In this document: positions 25,901 through 33,526 of the stretch, one piece after another | How the letters are laid out: the number at the start of each line of letters is the position of its first letter | How positions within the stretch are numbered: position 1 is the stretch's first letter | DNA from: JAVBPB01 sp031549965 | Lineage (GTDB): Bacteria > Bacillota > Clostridia > Lachnospirales > Lachnospiraceae | Length of the DNA: 38,393 nucleotides | Reading direction: 5' to 3' | Assembly: GCA_031549965.1 (NCBI GenBank) | Contig: JAVBPB010000089.1 | Span: 1-38,393 of the forward strand | The notes under the pieces: generated by a model | Told to the model about the DNA's origin: nothing | What the model saw: only the letters and a program-made list of their open reading frames with translations | Database searches by the model: none | Position numbers and translations under genes: made by a program

Positions 25901-26528
25901 AAAATCGGGCATAAAAGGACTTGGAGATGTTAATGTTAACGCTATTGAAGATTATAAAAATATAGTAGAAAGTTATGAATTTCTTAAGGAACAAAGAGAT
26001 GATTTGGTAAAAGCTGAGGAAACTCTAAAATCTATTATTTCTGAATTGGACACAGAAATGCGTATTCAATTTGAAGAAAAATTTAAAGAAATACAAGTGC
26101 AGTTTGACATTGTTTTTAAAGAACTCTTTGGCGGAGGAAAAGGAAGCCTTGAATTAATTGAGGATGAAGATATTTTAGATGCAGGAATAAGAATTATTGC
26201 CCAGCCACCAGGTAAAAAATTACAAAATATGATGCAGCTATCAGGTGGTGAAAAAGCATTAACAGCAATATCCTTATTGTTTGCAATACAAAAATTAAAA
26301 CCGTCACCTTTTTGTCTTTTAGATGAAATAGAAGCAGCTCTTGACGATTCTAATGTAAAGAGATTTGCAAAGTATTTAGATAAGCTTACAAAGGATACAC
26401 AGTTTATTATTATTACTCATAGAAGAGGAACAATGGCAAGTGCGGACATACTTTATGGTGTTACAATGCAGGAAAAAGGTGTATCAACTTTAGTATCAGT
26501 TAATTTAATTGAGAGCGAATTAAAATAA
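22971..26528 (+). CDS. smc: Chromosome segregation/condensation protein SMC, 1185 aa
   Basis: The ATPase core of bacterial condensin. The N-terminal head has Walker A GPNGSGKS (31-38) and a Q-loop region IGQGQIDRII. Coiled coils flank a hinge at about 500-670 (GIIGVVADIIKVKPEYEIAV, LGGNIQNIV, GELLSPGGSMSGGA). The C-terminal head has signature LSGGEKALTAISLLFAI and Walker B FCLLDEIEAALDDSN. The length is typical. RNase III, SMC and FtsY in a row is the standard Firmicute arrangement. Confidence 0.97.
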   Translation: MYLKSLEVHGFKSFANKILFEFHDGITGIVGPNGSGKSNVGDAVRWVLGEQSAKQLRGAKMEDIIFSGTELRKPLGFAYVAITLDNSDHKLPIDYDQVTVARRVYRSGESEYLINGSSCRLRDVQDLFLDTGIGKEGYSIIGQGQIDRIISGKPEEKRELFDEAAGIVKFKKRKATAEKNLEAEQQNLIRINDILEEREKQLKPLMKQSETAKEYLKLRDELKLNEVNLFLIDYNQLTSQQTQIDEKISIVDNDLTNTTKSFENTKEEYERLELLIEEKTGLIEAERGKLSESKLKKEKLEGDLKVLNEQIHAAKLSNAHLHERSKVIKSELKEKDEQKNEYVLKKEEIDEKLDLLDDLQTGEQNKLNEIIKNINNYNKEVENCHSHIIEILNENSNIKTKMQRYETMLEQNNIKKVELNQKLLKSKSDEAEQDDIIESLNNSYLKVSDEINLLNSANENINNASKELQDNINTMSFRLNDQQQSFHREKSKLDALKNITERYEGYGNSIKKVMERKNTVNGIIGVVADIIKVKPEYEIAVEIALGGNIQNIVTDNDKTAKELIEYLKYNKFGRATFLPLTNMTNKSSFHNESALKEAGVIGLGSTLVEAESRFNSLIEHLLGRIIVVDNIDNAMKLSKKYNYTLRIVTKDGELLSPGGSMSGGAYKNTSNLLSRRREIEDFENTILEIEKSINSLKEDIEKEKSSRQNLREELEINKQKLQELYLKQNSAKLNLEQAKQKVLESKTSYNAYLNESKEIDVQIKDLNANINELKKSLSENEDLSKNSESRISELNGLIESESIKEKEASAKTNNINLDFSNLEQNNNFILENIKRIKSEIDKLNLELDNLTKNINETYQLVEEKKHDKTEIEIIIEEEKEIAEKAQNLLNIFLADKEEISKNHKDFFIKREEQSKLINELDKEKFRLFNQKEKISEQIDTSISYMWDEYELTYSNAMNFLDETLTNVSVIKKRVSELKSGIKGLGDVNVNAIEDYKNIVESYEFLKEQRDDLVKAEETLKSIISELDTEMRIQFEEKFKEIQVQFDIVFKELFGGGKGSLELIEDEDILDAGIRIIAQPPGKKLQNMMQLSGGEKALTAISLLFAIQKLKPSPFCLLDEIEAALDDSNVKRFAKYLDKLTKDTQFIIITHRRGTMASADILYGVTMQEKGVSTLVSVNLIESELK

Positions 26529-26538
26529 GAGGTGTAAA

Positions 26539-27477
26539 ATGGGAGAAAAAAAAGGATTTTTTAGTAGATTAGTATCTGGACTTACTAAGACAAGAGATAA
26601 TATTGTAGCAAGTATTGATAATATTTTCAGTGGTTTTTCAAACATTGATGATGAATTTTATGAAGAATTAGAAGAAATATTAGTAATGGCAGATATAGGA
26701 ATAAGCACTACAACAGCAATTATTGAAGATTTAAAAATAAAGGTTAAGGAAAATAAAATTAAAGAGCCGGCTGCCTGTAAAGAGTTTTTAGCTGAAAGTA
26801 TTAAGGAACAAATGAAGGTTGACTCAACGGCATATGAATTTGAAAATCAAAAGTCAATTGTTCTTGTAATTGGTGTAAATGGAGTGGGTAAAACAACTTC
26901 TATTGGTAAATTATCAGCCCAGCTAAAAGAAATGAATAAGAAGGTTATAGTAGCTGCTGCTGATACTTTTAGGGCTGCTGCAATTGAGCAGTTAACAGAA
27001 TGGACTAACAGGGCTGGAGTAGATATAATCGCACAGCAAGAAGGCTCTGACCCGGCTGCCGTAATATATGATGCTATTCAGGCTACTAAAGCCAGAAAGG
27101 CAGATGTACTTTTATGTGATACTGCCGGACGGCTTCATAATAAGAAAAACTTAATGGAAGAACTTAGAAAGATTGATAAGGTAATTCAAAGGGAATATCC
27201 AGATGCATATAGAGAAACTCTTATTGTTTTAGATGGAACCACAGGACAAAATGCATTGTCTCAGGCAAAGCAATTTAAAGAAATTGCTGATATTTCAGGT
27301 ATTGTACTTACTAAACTTGATGGAACTGCAAAGGGTGGTATTGCAATTGCCATTCAGTCTGAACTTAAAATACCTGTAAAATATATTGGAATTGGCGAAA
27401 GCATTGATGATCTTCAGAAGTTTAACGCAAATGACTTTGTTAATGCTTTGTTTACTACAAACAAACAAGGAGAATAG
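26539..27477 (+). CDS. ftsY: Signal recognition particle receptor FtsY, 312 aa
   Basis: The SRP receptor GTPase that docks ribosome-nascent chain complexes at the membrane. The N domain is at about 25-100 and the G domain follows: G1 GVNGVGKTT (112-120), then VAAADTFRAAAIEQL, G3 DTAGRLHNKKNL, and G4 TKLDGTAKGG. The N-terminal A domain is almost absent (MGEKKGFFSRLVSGL), as in many Gram-positive FtsY, leaving an amphipathic membrane-binding helix. GAGGTG precedes the ATG, 10 bases after smc. Confidence 0.96.
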   Translation: MGEKKGFFSRLVSGLTKTRDNIVASIDNIFSGFSNIDDEFYEELEEILVMADIGISTTTAIIEDLKIKVKENKIKEPAACKEFLAESIKEQMKVDSTAYEFENQKSIVLVIGVNGVGKTTSIGKLSAQLKEMNKKVIVAAADTFRAAAIEQLTEWTNRAGVDIIAQQEGSDPAAVIYDAIQATKARKADVLLCDTAGRLHNKKNLMEELRKIDKVIQREYPDAYRETLIVLDGTTGQNALSQAKQFKEIADISGIVLTKLDGTAKGGIAIAIQSELKIPVKYIGIGESIDDLQKFNANDFVNALFTTNKQGE

Positions 27478-27480
27478 ATT

Positions 27481-28689
27481 ATGACATTAGACAAATTTGA
27501 AGAAGCAACCGAGGAAGTCAAAAAAGTTATATTATCAACAAAACTTGTATACAGTGAATATTTTTCAAAATGTACAGATAATAAAGTTTATTTTAAGCCG
27601 GAGAATATGCAACATACAGGAGCGTATAAGGTTCGTGGTGCTTATTATAAAATAAGCACATTATCTCAAGAGGAAAGGGATAAAGGTCTTATCACCGCAT
27701 CAGCAGGCAATCATGCTCAGGGAGTTGCTTTTGCTTCAAAAATTTATGATGCGAAGGCAACAATAGTAATGCCAACAACCACGCCACTTATTAAAATTAA
27801 CAGAACTAAAGAATATGGTGCAAAGGTTATATTGCATGGAGATGTTTATGATGAAGCATGTAATTATGCTTATAAGCTGGCAGAAGAAAAAGGACTTACT
27901 TTTATTCATCCTTTTAATGATTTAGATGTTGCCACAGGACAGGGAACTATTGCAATGGAAATAATCAAAGAGCTTCCAACAGTAGATTATATCTTAGTTC
28001 CAATTGGAGGAGGCGGGCTGGCTGCTGGAGTTTCAACTCTTGTGAAGCTTTTAAGTCCGAATATAAAGGTTATTGGAGTAGAACCTGCCGGAGCAAGCTG
28101 TATGAAAAAATCTGTTCATGAGGGAAAGGTTGTTACCCTGCCATTTGTAGAAACAATTGCAGATGGTACAGCCGTAAAAACTCCTGGCGATAAAATTTTC
28201 CCATACATACAAAAGAATATTGATGACATAATTACTATTGAAGATGAAGAATTAATTGTTACTTTTCTTGATATGATGGAAAATCATAAGATGGTTGTAG
28301 AAAATTCAGGTTTGTTAACTGTTGCGGCACTAAAGCACTTAAATGTTACTAATAAAAAAATTGTTTCGATTTTAAGTGGAGGAAATATGGATATAGTAAC
28401 TATTTCCTCAATTGTTCAGCATGGGCTTATACAAAGAGGAAGAATATTTACAGTATCTGTTTTACTTCCAGATAAACCCGGAGAACTTGTTAATGTTGCT
28501 AAGGTTATTGCTAAAGCACAAGGAAATGTGGTTAAGCTTGAACATAATCAATTTGTAAGTATTAATAGAAATAGTGCGGTTGAACTTACTATTACAATGG
28601 AGGCTTATGGTCATGAACATAAGAAAACTATTATTAATGCTTTATCTGATAAGGGATATAATCCTAAGGAGGTTTCTCCTAAAAGTTAG
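27481..28689 (+). CDS. ilvA: Threonine ammonia-lyase with C-terminal ACT domain, 402 aa
   Basis: PLP enzyme deaminating threonine to 2-oxobutanoate. The PLP-binding Lys50 is in MQHTGAYKVRGAYYK; SAGNHAQGVAFA binds substrate, and PIGGGGLAAGV is the phosphate-binding glycine loop. Residues about 328-402 form an ACT domain (FTVSVLLPDKPGELVNVAKV). The length fits the TdcB-like/short IlvA group with one ACT domain; whether it is biosynthetic or catabolic cannot be decided from sequence. AAGGAG at the end of ftsY precedes the ATG, only 3 bases after the ftsY stop, so it is likely the last gene of the operon. Confidence 0.93.
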   Translation: MTLDKFEEATEEVKKVILSTKLVYSEYFSKCTDNKVYFKPENMQHTGAYKVRGAYYKISTLSQEERDKGLITASAGNHAQGVAFASKIYDAKATIVMPTTTPLIKINRTKEYGAKVILHGDVYDEACNYAYKLAEEKGLTFIHPFNDLDVATGQGTIAMEIIKELPTVDYILVPIGGGGLAAGVSTLVKLLSPNIKVIGVEPAGASCMKKSVHEGKVVTLPFVETIADGTAVKTPGDKIFPYIQKNIDDIITIEDEELIVTFLDMMENHKMVVENSGLLTVAALKHLNVTNKKIVSILSGGNMDIVTISSIVQHGLIQRGRIFTVSVLLPDKPGELVNVAKVIAKAQGNVVKLEHNQFVSINRNSAVELTITMEAYGHEHKKTIINALSDKGYNPKEVSPKS

Positions 28690-28710
28690 TGTAATTTAAT
28701 ATGTGACTAT

Positions 28711-28791
28711 TTGCCTGTTTAGTCTTTTTTGCTCCCTGAGAAGGAACTTATTATGTTGCTTCTCAGGGAGATTTAGTTTGTTGAGAAATTC
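28711..28791. repeat. Palindromic element copy 5 (shortest, 12-bp stem)
   Basis: CTCCCTGAGAAG (28732-28743) pairs perfectly with CTTCTCAGGGAG (28759-28770). Left flank TTGCCTGTTTAGTCTTTTTT is end A; right flank ATTTAGTTTGTTGAG is end B in reverse. The loop contains CTTATTATG, also found in the left arms of copies 3 and 4. It follows ilvA and may terminate the operon. Confidence 0.8.
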
Positions 28792-28823
28792 AATAACAAG
28801 CTTAATTTAAAATTATAAAACAA

Positions 28824-28853
28824 AGGATAGATATAAAAAAATTACACATACTG
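28824..28853 (+). promoter_or_regulatory. Candidate sigma-G (forespore) promoter
   Basis: AGGATA (28824-28829), 17-bp spacer, CATACTG (28847-28853) resembles the sigma-G pattern TGAATA / CATACTA. It is 32 bp before the 142-aa gene. Bacillus spl genes are sigma-G controlled, which fits the operon's content. Confidence 0.45.
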
Positions 28854-28885
28854 TATATAAATTAAAAAATCAAAGGAGTAGCCTA

Positions 28886-29314
28886 ATGAATCAAAATGCA
28901 GAATTATTAAATTATATCTATCAAAATTCACAAATGGGAATAGTAACAATAGAACACTTAAAGGAAATATCAGAAGATGATAACTTTAAAAAGCAACTAA
29001 ATTCTCAAATAGATGAATATAAAGAAATCAATGAAGCCTCAAAAGAAATGTTAAACGAAAATGGATATGATGAAAAAGGTATTGGAAGCTTTGAAAAAAT
29101 AAGAACATATTTAATGATAAATATGCAAACCCTAGCAGACAAGAGTACATCCCACATAAGTGAAATGCTAATAATAGGAAGTAATATGGGAGTAATAGAA
29201 GCTGTAAGAAATATAAAAAAATATCAAAACTCAGAATCAAATATTATAAGTTTAATGAAAAGACTACTAAAATTTGAAGAAAATAACATAGAAAAACTAA
29301 AGGAATATATTTAA
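28886..29314 (+). CDS. Helical protein of unknown function paired with splB-like gene, 142 aa
   Basis: AAAGGAG precedes the ATG. The protein is predicted almost wholly helical with no signal or membrane segment: NAELLNYIYQNSQMG, IDEYKEINEASKEML, ISEMLIIGSNMGVIEAVRNI, LMKRLLKFEENNIEKLKEYI. This four-helix outline recalls ferritin-like/DUF2383-type proteins, but the metal-binding E-x-x-H pairs of ferritins are not evident. It ends 3 bases before the radical SAM gene, so the two are one operon and probably act together. In Bacillus the gene before splB is splA, a much shorter regulator; this protein is not similar in length. Confidence 0.6.
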   Translation: MNQNAELLNYIYQNSQMGIVTIEHLKEISEDDNFKKQLNSQIDEYKEINEASKEMLNENGYDEKGIGSFEKIRTYLMINMQTLADKSTSHISEMLIIGSNMGVIEAVRNIKKYQNSESNIISLMKRLLKFEENNIEKLKEYI

Positions 29315-29317
29315 AAA

Positions 29318-30337
29318 ATGGTTGATGATAACAATAAATCAATTAAACCAGATAAAATATACTACGAGCCAGATATACTAGAATACCAACTTGGAAAACA
29401 ATTAAAAGAAAAATTTAAAGAATTAACGTGGATTCCAATAAAAAATCACAATAACATCGAAGAATTAAGAAAAAATCCAAACACAGAATTTGCAAAAATG
29501 AAAAGGCACATAATAATAGGAACCAGAAAAACACTAAAATATACCCCAAATCATAAAGTCTCAGACTTTTTAGTACCTTACACCTCATCAGGTTGCAGTG
29601 CTATGTGTCTTTACTGTTATTTAGTATGTAATTACAATAAATGTTCCTACCTAAGATTATTTGTAAACAGAGAAAAAATGCTAAATAAAATAAAAAAAAC
29701 AGCCCAAGAATCAGAAAAAGAATTAGTCTTTGAAATAGGCAGTAATAGTGACTTAATATTAGAAAACACTATAACCAACAATCTAATATGGACCATAGAA
29801 GAATTTAGTAAAATTGAAAAAGGTTTCCTAACATTTCCAACAAAATTCAACATGATAGATCCCTTACTCACCCTAAACCATAAGGGAAAAATAATAATTC
29901 GTGTCAGCGTAAATCCAAACGAAATAATCAAAACAATAGAATATGGAACTTCATCCCTAACAAAGAGAATAGAAGCAATAAACAAACTATGCGAAGCCGG
30001 ATACAGGGTAGGAATACTAATAGCTCCCATAGTAATGACAGAAAACTGGAAATCACTTTACAAAGAACTAATAGAACAATTAAGCAACGAATTATCAAAC
30101 AAAGTAAAAAAACAAGCCTTCATAGAAATAATTTTCATGACCTACAGTTACGTTCATCGTGCCATAAACACAGAAGCCTTTCCAAATTCCACAGATCTCT
30201 ACAATAAATCCATAATGACAGGCCGTGGAAGAGGAAAATACTGCTATAAAGAAAACACAAAAGTAGAAGCAGAAGAATACATTCGAAATATTCTAAAGAA
30301 AAATTTAAATGAAGTACCAATTATATATATAGTTTAA
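29318..30337 (+). CDS. splB: Spore photoproduct lyase-type radical SAM enzyme, 339 aa
   Basis: SPL repairs the thymine dimer formed in UV-irradiated spores by a radical reaction at germination. The cluster motif is C-x3-C-x2-C at 93, 97 and 100 (SSGCSAMCLYCYL). YEPDILEYQLGKQL, YLRLFVNREKM and the end RGRGKYCYKENTKVEAEEY follow the family's layout. The segment aligned with the hydrogen-donor Cys141 of B. subtilis (FEASCTSD, from memory) reads FEIGSNSD here, so that Cys is absent; two other cysteines (104, 109) lie close after the cluster. The start ATG 29318 has only a distant AAGGA, suggesting translational coupling to the upstream gene. Function in repair is probable but the missing Cys leaves doubt. 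Confidence 0.75.
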   Translation: MVDDNNKSIKPDKIYYEPDILEYQLGKQLKEKFKELTWIPIKNHNNIEELRKNPNTEFAKMKRHIIIGTRKTLKYTPNHKVSDFLVPYTSSGCSAMCLYCYLVCNYNKCSYLRLFVNREKMLNKIKKTAQESEKELVFEIGSNSDLILENTITNNLIWTIEEFSKIEKGFLTFPTKFNMIDPLLTLNHKGKIIIRVSVNPNEIIKTIEYGTSSLTKRIEAINKLCEAGYRVGILIAPIVMTENWKSLYKELIEQLSNELSNKVKKQAFIEIIFMTYSYVHRAINTEAFPNSTDLYNKSIMTGRGRGKYCYKENTKVEAEEYIRNILKKNLNEVPIIYIV

Positions 30338-30400
30338 AAATCATATATAAATATCTATAATAAATAAAATGAAATTAATTAATTAATTCAATGAATAACC

Positions 30401-30688
30401 GCTTTGCATCAAAAAGCTACAACTCCATGAGATGCCACTGAAACGTCTTTTAATTATAAATAAATTTTCCAAATTATTATGAGTGTATATATCCAACTGA
30501 GCAGACCGGCCGACGAAGCGTTTATGTTTTGTCAAGACTTTGCATAGCAAAGGCTTGTAAAAAACATGCTGAAGGAGGGTAAGGCAAACAGTTGGATATA
30601 TACACTCATAATAATTTGGAAAATTTATTTATAATTAAAAGACTTTTCAGTGGCATCTCATGGAGCAGAAAGACTAAATATGCAAAGC
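30401..30688. repeat. Palindromic element copy 6 (288 bp, 77-nt arms)
   Basis: Outer GCTTTGCA (30401-30408) pairs with TGCAAAGC (30681-30688). Arms 30423-30499 and 30589-30665 are complementary at 76 of 77 positions. The 89-nt loop is clearly more GC-rich than the surroundings and contains a further hairpin, CAAG plus CTTTGC with loop ATA (30533-30557), within 30524-30567. The orientation is end B first, end A last. It sits between the convergent splB-like and TetR genes. Confidence 0.92.
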
Positions 30689-30724
30689 CACCTGCACCAT
30701 AAAAAACAAAAACATAACAACAAT

Positions 30725-31294
30725 CTAAAACCCATTAACCCCATGATAAATAAACTTAGTCAAAATATCCGCAATCTCTTCAGAAGACTTAACCATCCCA
30801 TCCTCAATCCATTTTTGCACAATTCCAATACATCCAAACAAAATAAAAGTATATAAATACTCTTCATTATCTTCAGAAAGACTATATCTTGACTTCCACA
30901 AATAAACACATTGCTCTTGAACTAACATCATAATGTGTTTCTTAAAATACATATCCCCCTTATCACTTAGTAAAACTGAACAAATATCCGCATTTAATTT
31001 AATATATTCAAAAATAACAACAGTAATTTCAATAGAAGCAGGTTCTAAATCATTAGATTTTGTATCCATTAAATAATTACGAATATCCAAAAGTATTTCA
31101 TCTTCAGTTTTTTTTAATAGGTCATACTGATCAGTGTAATGCGAATAAAAAGTAGCCCTGTTAATATCTGCATCTTCACATATTTCCTTTATAGAAATTT
31201 TAGATATAGGTTTTTGCTTTAGTAAAGCTATAAAGCTGTTTCGAATTACCATTTTAGTATATTTAATACGTCTGTCTGTTTTTTTATTTTCCAT
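30725..31294 (-). CDS. TetR/AcrR-family regulator, 189 aa
   Basis: The N-terminal TetR helix-turn-helix spans about 10-55: RIKYTKMVIRNSFIALLKQK, then ISIKEICEDADINRATFYSH and YTDQYDLLKKTEDEIL. The C-terminal part is an all-helical ligand/dimerisation domain with no recognised subfamily. I use ATG 31294 (GGGGGT lies upstream); a TTG one codon earlier is possible. It is divergent from the MMPL exporter operon, and two inverted AACAC/GTGTT sites lie between them. It most likely represses the exporter operon and itself. Confidence 0.88.
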   Translation of the reverse strand: MENKKTDRRIKYTKMVIRNSFIALLKQKPISKISIKEICEDADINRATFYSHYTDQYDLLKKTEDEILLDIRNYLMDTKSNDLEPASIEITVVIFEYIKLNADICSVLLSDKGDMYFKKHIMMLVQEQCVYLWKSRYSLSEDNEEYLYTFILFGCIGIVQKWIEDGMVKSSEEIADILTKFIYHGVNGF

Positions 31295-31336
31295 CAATAT
31301 ACCCCCAATGATTTATTAATTTTTAGTAAACTCATT

Positions 31337-31357
31337 AACACTTTTTCAAAAAGTGTT
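31337..31357. promoter_or_regulatory. TetR operator candidate 1
   Basis: AACACTTTTT, a central C, and AAAAAGTGTT form a 21-bp perfect palindrome between the divergent TetR and MMPL genes, about 40 bp from the tetR start. Confidence 0.7.
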
Positions 31358-31388
31358 GAATATCTTTCAAATAACAAAAATTTGATTG

Positions 31389-31417
31389 TTGAATAATATA
31401 TCTAAAGAAAGTATACT
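31389..31417 (+). promoter_or_regulatory. Promoter of the MMPL operon
   Basis: TTGAAT (31389-31394), 17-bp spacer, TATACT (31412-31417). Operator 1 lies upstream of it and operator 2 just downstream. Confidence 0.65.
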
Positions 31418-31436
31418 AAGCAAATGAAAGAAAGTC

Positions 31437-31447
31437 AACACAGTGTT
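31437..31447. promoter_or_regulatory. TetR operator candidate 2
   Basis: AACAC, A, GTGTT repeats the half-sites of operator 1 with a shorter centre. It lies about 20 bp after the -10 box and before the MMPL Shine-Dalgarno sequence, a position suited to blocking transcription. Confidence 0.5.
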
Positions 31448-31467
31448 TAAAAGTGGAGGAAAGTAAA

Positions 31468-33525
31468 ATGGATTTAATTACTCAATTAATTACAAAGTAC
31501 AAAAAAATAATTGTAAGTATTTTTATATCACTTATGATAATTGGTGCTTTATTAATGACTCAGGTAAAGATTAATTATAACTTAACTGATTACCTGCCAA
31601 AAGATGCCCAGTCAACAATTGCATTAGATATTATGGAGGAGGAATTTACAGAGGCTATTCCAAATGCAAGAGTTATGATATCGGATGTTAGTATACCAGA
31701 AGCATTAAAATTCAAAGATGAAATAAAAAGTATAGAAGGCATTTCATCTGTAATGTGGCTAGATGACATTGTAAACCTAAAAGAGCCTATTGAAATGGCG
31801 GATAAAGATACAGTTGAAAGTTATTATAAAGATAATACAGCATTATTTTCAGTATCAATAGATAAAAGTTATGAAATATCTGTTAGCGATAAACTTTATG
31901 AATTAGTGGGAGAGAATAATGCATTAGCCGGAGATGCCATTAGTACAGCAGCTGCCCAAAAAATGGCAACAAAAGAATCTCTTGGTGCAATGGTACTTCT
32001 TGTTCCTGTAATTATTATAATCCTGGTATTAACATCATCCTCATGGATAGAGCCAATACTTTTTTTAAGTGCCATAGGAGTAGCGGTATTAATTAATATG
32101 GGTACAAATGTATTTATGAAAGATGTATCTAATGTAACTCAATCGGTAACTCCTATTTTACAAATGGCAGTTTCTCTTGATTATGCAATATTTTTACTTC
32201 ATAGCTTTGAGCGAAACAGAAAAAATATATCAAATGCAGAATCTGCAATGAGGGCGGCAATAAAAGAATCATTTCCGGCAATTGCTGCAAGTGCGGCAAC
32301 AACATTATTTGGATTTTTAGCATTATTATTTATGCGTTTTCAAATAGGCTCAAATATGGGTATTAGTTTAGTTAAAGGAATTATTTTAAGCTATTTGGCA
32401 GTTATGGTATTTTTACCAGCTCTTACCTTGTTACTTTATAAATTAATAGATAAGACAAGGCATAAAAAATTTATACCTGAATTTAATAGGCTTGGAAAGG
32501 TTTTTGCAACTCTTCGCATTCCTGCTATGATAATAGCATTAGTAGTTGTGATTCCTGCATATTTGGCACAAAGTCAGGCAAACTTCTTTTATGGCACAGG
32601 CAGTCCTGATAGTGCAACCCGCATAGGAGCTGACACTATAACTATAAATGAAAAATTTGGACAGCAAACGGCTGTTGTAGCATTAGTACCTAAAGGTGAT
32701 ATTGCAAGAGAATTAGAGCTTTGTAATGAATTAAATGAAATGGAACACATAGATAGTACTATTACATATGTAACAAGCGTTGGTGCTACAATTCCAAGTG
32801 AATTTTTAGGAAATGAAATTGTTTCAAATTTTTATTCCGATAAATATACAAGAATTATAATAAACACAGATACAAATGAAGAAGGGGAAGAGGCATTTTT
32901 AGCAGTAAAAAATATCAGAGAAAAAATATCAAAATATTATGATACATACTATACTTGTGGGCAAAGTACAAATCTGTATGATATGAAAGATGTAGTTTCC
33001 AGTGATAACGCACGTGTGAATCTATTTGCAATTATAGCCATAGCAGTAGTTTTACTTGTAACTTTTAGATCAATTACATTACCTGTAGTTTTACTATTTG
33101 TAATTGAAACTGCTATATGGGTCAACTTATCTGTTCCATATTTTCAGGGAAATTCCTTAAGTTATATTGGTTATCTTGTAATAAATACCGTACAATTAGG
33201 AGCTACAATTGATTATGCAATATTAATTACCGAAAATTATAGAAAAAATCGAATGGAAATGAATAAAAAGGATGCTATAATAAAAACATTAAATGGCAAT
33301 TTTATATCAATATTAACATCTGCTTCAATATTATCAGCAGCAGGATTTGGTCTTGCATCTTCATCTTCTAATGTAATTATTATTGTACTTGGAACATTAC
33401 TTGCAAGAGGAACAATACTTTCACTTTTGATGGTAACATTTGTTCTGCCAGGGCTTTTATTAATATTTGATAAATTAATTGGAATAACAACTATAAGATC
33501 TAATTTTTATAAGGAGGCAAAATAA
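31468..33525 (+). CDS. MMPL/RND-family exporter, 685 aa
   Basis: A proton-driven transporter of the MmpL/RND superfamily, with two halves each having one anchor helix, an extracytoplasmic domain and about five helices. First half: helix IIVSIFISLMIIGALLM, then YNLTDYLPKDAQS, then a membrane bundle with SVTPILQMAVSLDYAIFLLH and AAIKESFPAIAASAATTLFG. Second half: LFAIIAIAVVLLVTFRSITL, then NTVQLGATIDYAILITENY and ILTSASILSAAGFGLASSS. The Asp-Tyr pairs (LDYAIF, IDYAIL) are the typical proton-relay positions. I use ATG 31468 (GGAGGAAAG upstream); the GTG at 31453 lies within that Shine-Dalgarno region. It is under the divergent TetR. Substrate unknown: lipids, peptides or drugs are all possible. 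Confidence 0.9.
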   Translation: MDLITQLITKYKKIIVSIFISLMIIGALLMTQVKINYNLTDYLPKDAQSTIALDIMEEEFTEAIPNARVMISDVSIPEALKFKDEIKSIEGISSVMWLDDIVNLKEPIEMADKDTVESYYKDNTALFSVSIDKSYEISVSDKLYELVGENNALAGDAISTAAAQKMATKESLGAMVLLVPVIIIILVLTSSSWIEPILFLSAIGVAVLINMGTNVFMKDVSNVTQSVTPILQMAVSLDYAIFLLHSFERNRKNISNAESAMRAAIKESFPAIAASAATTLFGFLALLFMRFQIGSNMGISLVKGIILSYLAVMVFLPALTLLLYKLIDKTRHKKFIPEFNRLGKVFATLRIPAMIIALVVVIPAYLAQSQANFFYGTGSPDSATRIGADTITINEKFGQQTAVVALVPKGDIARELELCNELNEMEHIDSTITYVTSVGATIPSEFLGNEIVSNFYSDKYTRIIINTDTNEEGEEAFLAVKNIREKISKYYDTYYTCGQSTNLYDMKDVVSSDNARVNLFAIIAIAVVLLVTFRSITLPVVLLFVIETAIWVNLSVPYFQGNSLSYIGYLVINTVQLGATIDYAILITENYRKNRMEMNKKDAIIKTLNGNFISILTSASILSAAGFGLASSSSNVIIIVLGTLLARGTILSLLMVTFVLPGLLLIFDKLIGITTIRSNFYKEAK

Positions 33526-33526
33526 T

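Noticed and set aside
12755..30688. The palindromic elements as attC sites or a CRISPR array
   Set aside because: There is no RYYYAAC/GTTRRRY pair, no adjacent integrase, no regular spacing and no unique spacers; the copies are scattered between housekeeping genes.
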